NCBI RefSeq assembly: GCF_000143765.1
Contig: NZ_GL379770.1
Location: forward strand, 1,886,903 to 1,950,902
Direction of reading: 5' to 3'
Length of the DNA stretch: 64,000 bases
Source of the DNA: Sphingobacterium spiritivorum ATCC 33861
Lineage (GTDB): Bacteria > Bacteroidota > Bacteroidia > Sphingobacteriales > Sphingobacteriaceae
In this document: positions 63,544-64,000 of the stretch, piece by piece
Numbering within the stretch: position 1 is the first letter of the stretch
Layout of the letters: every line of letters begins with the position of its first letter
Program-made: the position numbers and the translations under genes
The notes under the pieces: model-generated
What the model was told of the DNA's origin: nothing
Seen by the model: the letters and a program-made list of their open reading frames with translations, nothing else
Databases searched by the model: none

Positions 63544-64000
63544 ATGTTTAATGAATTACAACCACAAAAAGGTAGTCTTTTGGTTTCCGAACCCTTTATG
63601 CTCGATCAGAATTTTAAACGATCTGTGATCTTATTAGCCGATCACAATGAGACCGACGGTACAGTGGGTTTTATATTAAATCAGCGAACGCAGCTTATGT
63701 TGTCCGATGTCTTTCAGGATGTAGAGCGGGAAGCTGACTTTCCGATTTATCTGGGAGGTCCTGTAGAATGTGAAGCGCTGTTTTTTATTCACAAGGCATA
63801 CGACCTGCTACTAAGTGGTGAACATATTATTGATGATGTATATTGGGGCGGCGATATAGAGTTATTACTGCGATTAGCTAAGGAAGAAAAAATCACCTCC
63901 GATGAAGTTAAATTTTTCATCGGATATTCCGGATGGAGTCCGTCCCAATTAGATCGGGAGATCAAAGAAAACAGCTGGGCTGTAGACAACAAATTTAATA
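63544..64000 (+). CDS. YqgE/AlgH family protein, N-terminal part
   Basis: 152 residues are visible before the right edge cuts the gene (normal length about 180-190). The family's conserved parts are present: QPQKGSLLVSEPFMLDQNFKRSV, GTVGFILNQRT, FPIYLGGPVE and FIGYSGWSPSQLDREI. The biological role of YqgE/AlgH is not firmly established. It is divergent from pdxH with 135 bases between. The start is supported by the Shine-Dalgarno sequence. Confidence 0.93.
   Translation, partial: MFNELQPQKGSLLVSEPFMLDQNFKRSVILLADHNETDGTVGFILNQRTQLMLSDVFQDVEREADFPIYLGGPVECEALFFIHKAYDLLLSGEHIIDDVYWGGDIELLLRLAKEEKITSDEVKFFIGYSGWSPSQLDREIKENSWAVDNKFN

Overview
The window looks like chromosomal DNA of a Sphingobacterium-like member of the Bacteroidota (family Sphingobacteriaceae). 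Supporting signs are the AT-rich spacers, many exact TAnnTTTG -7 boxes with TTG -33 boxes, scarce Shine-Dalgarno sequences, SusC-like carboxypeptidase-regulatory domains on surface proteins, DUF4369/TlpA and DUF4846 proteins, monomeric isocitrate dehydrogenase, and L-fucose genes typical of the phylum. I saw no tRNA, rRNA, insertion sequence, prophage or CRISPR array. Both window edges cut a gene: a DUF5117-type zinc metalloprotease on the left and a YqgE/AlgH gene on the right.

Layout. 1-2.5 kb holds the metalloprotease and an orphan LytS-type sensor kinase. 2.8-10.6 kb is a seven-gene leftward operon plus a divergent AraC regulator. Together these encode uptake and non-phosphorylative oxidation of L-fucose: FucP, mutarotase, L-fucose dehydrogenase, fuconolactonase, a UxaA-type dehydratase, keto-deoxy-fuconate dehydrogenase and an FAH-family hydrolase, giving pyruvate and lactate. 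A GH92 enzyme follows at 10.6-12.9 kb, and a GH29 alpha-L-fucosidase at 57.5-58.9 kb could supply the fucose. 13-20.7 kb holds a quinone oxidoreductase, an outer-membrane beta-barrel protein, ferritin, a Xer recombinase with HPF, and fructose-bisphosphate aldolase. 20.9-32.1 kb holds a YffB protein, an M1 peptidase, an Rrf2 regulator with its oxidoreductase, an amino-acid permease, PepD, an acetyltransferase, a LigT-like protein, a Usp and an NlpE-like lipoprotein.

32.3-36.8 kb holds a TPP riboswitch driving a PnuC-type transporter and an acyl-CoA-dehydrogenase-like flavoprotein, then mqo and fabG. 37-42 kb holds an orphan LuxE-like enzyme, a YpfJ-type metallopeptidase, PhnA and icd. 42.2-45.7 kb is a small transporter/regulator cluster with two SMR pumps, a Crp-like regulator, and an AraC regulator divergent from an MFS carrier. 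46.4-52.1 kb is an RND efflux operon in which the inner-membrane pump and the outer-membrane factor are one 1521-residue reading frame with a lipoprotein-type signal at the junction. 52.2-56.2 kb holds acetyltransferases, a DUF4269 protein and a pirin-GNAT-pirin cluster. 59-64 kb holds an ATPase, a beta-barrel protein, a candidate small RNA, a pdxH-nuoC-nuoD operon and yqgE.

Most notable for follow-up are the RND-OMF fusion, the fucose pathway with a dehydrogenase whose usual catalytic lysine is asparagine, the TPP riboswitch with a flavoprotein in its transcription unit, the candidate small RNA at 60.9-61.0 kb, the isolated nuoCD pair, and several perfect palindromes at promoters.
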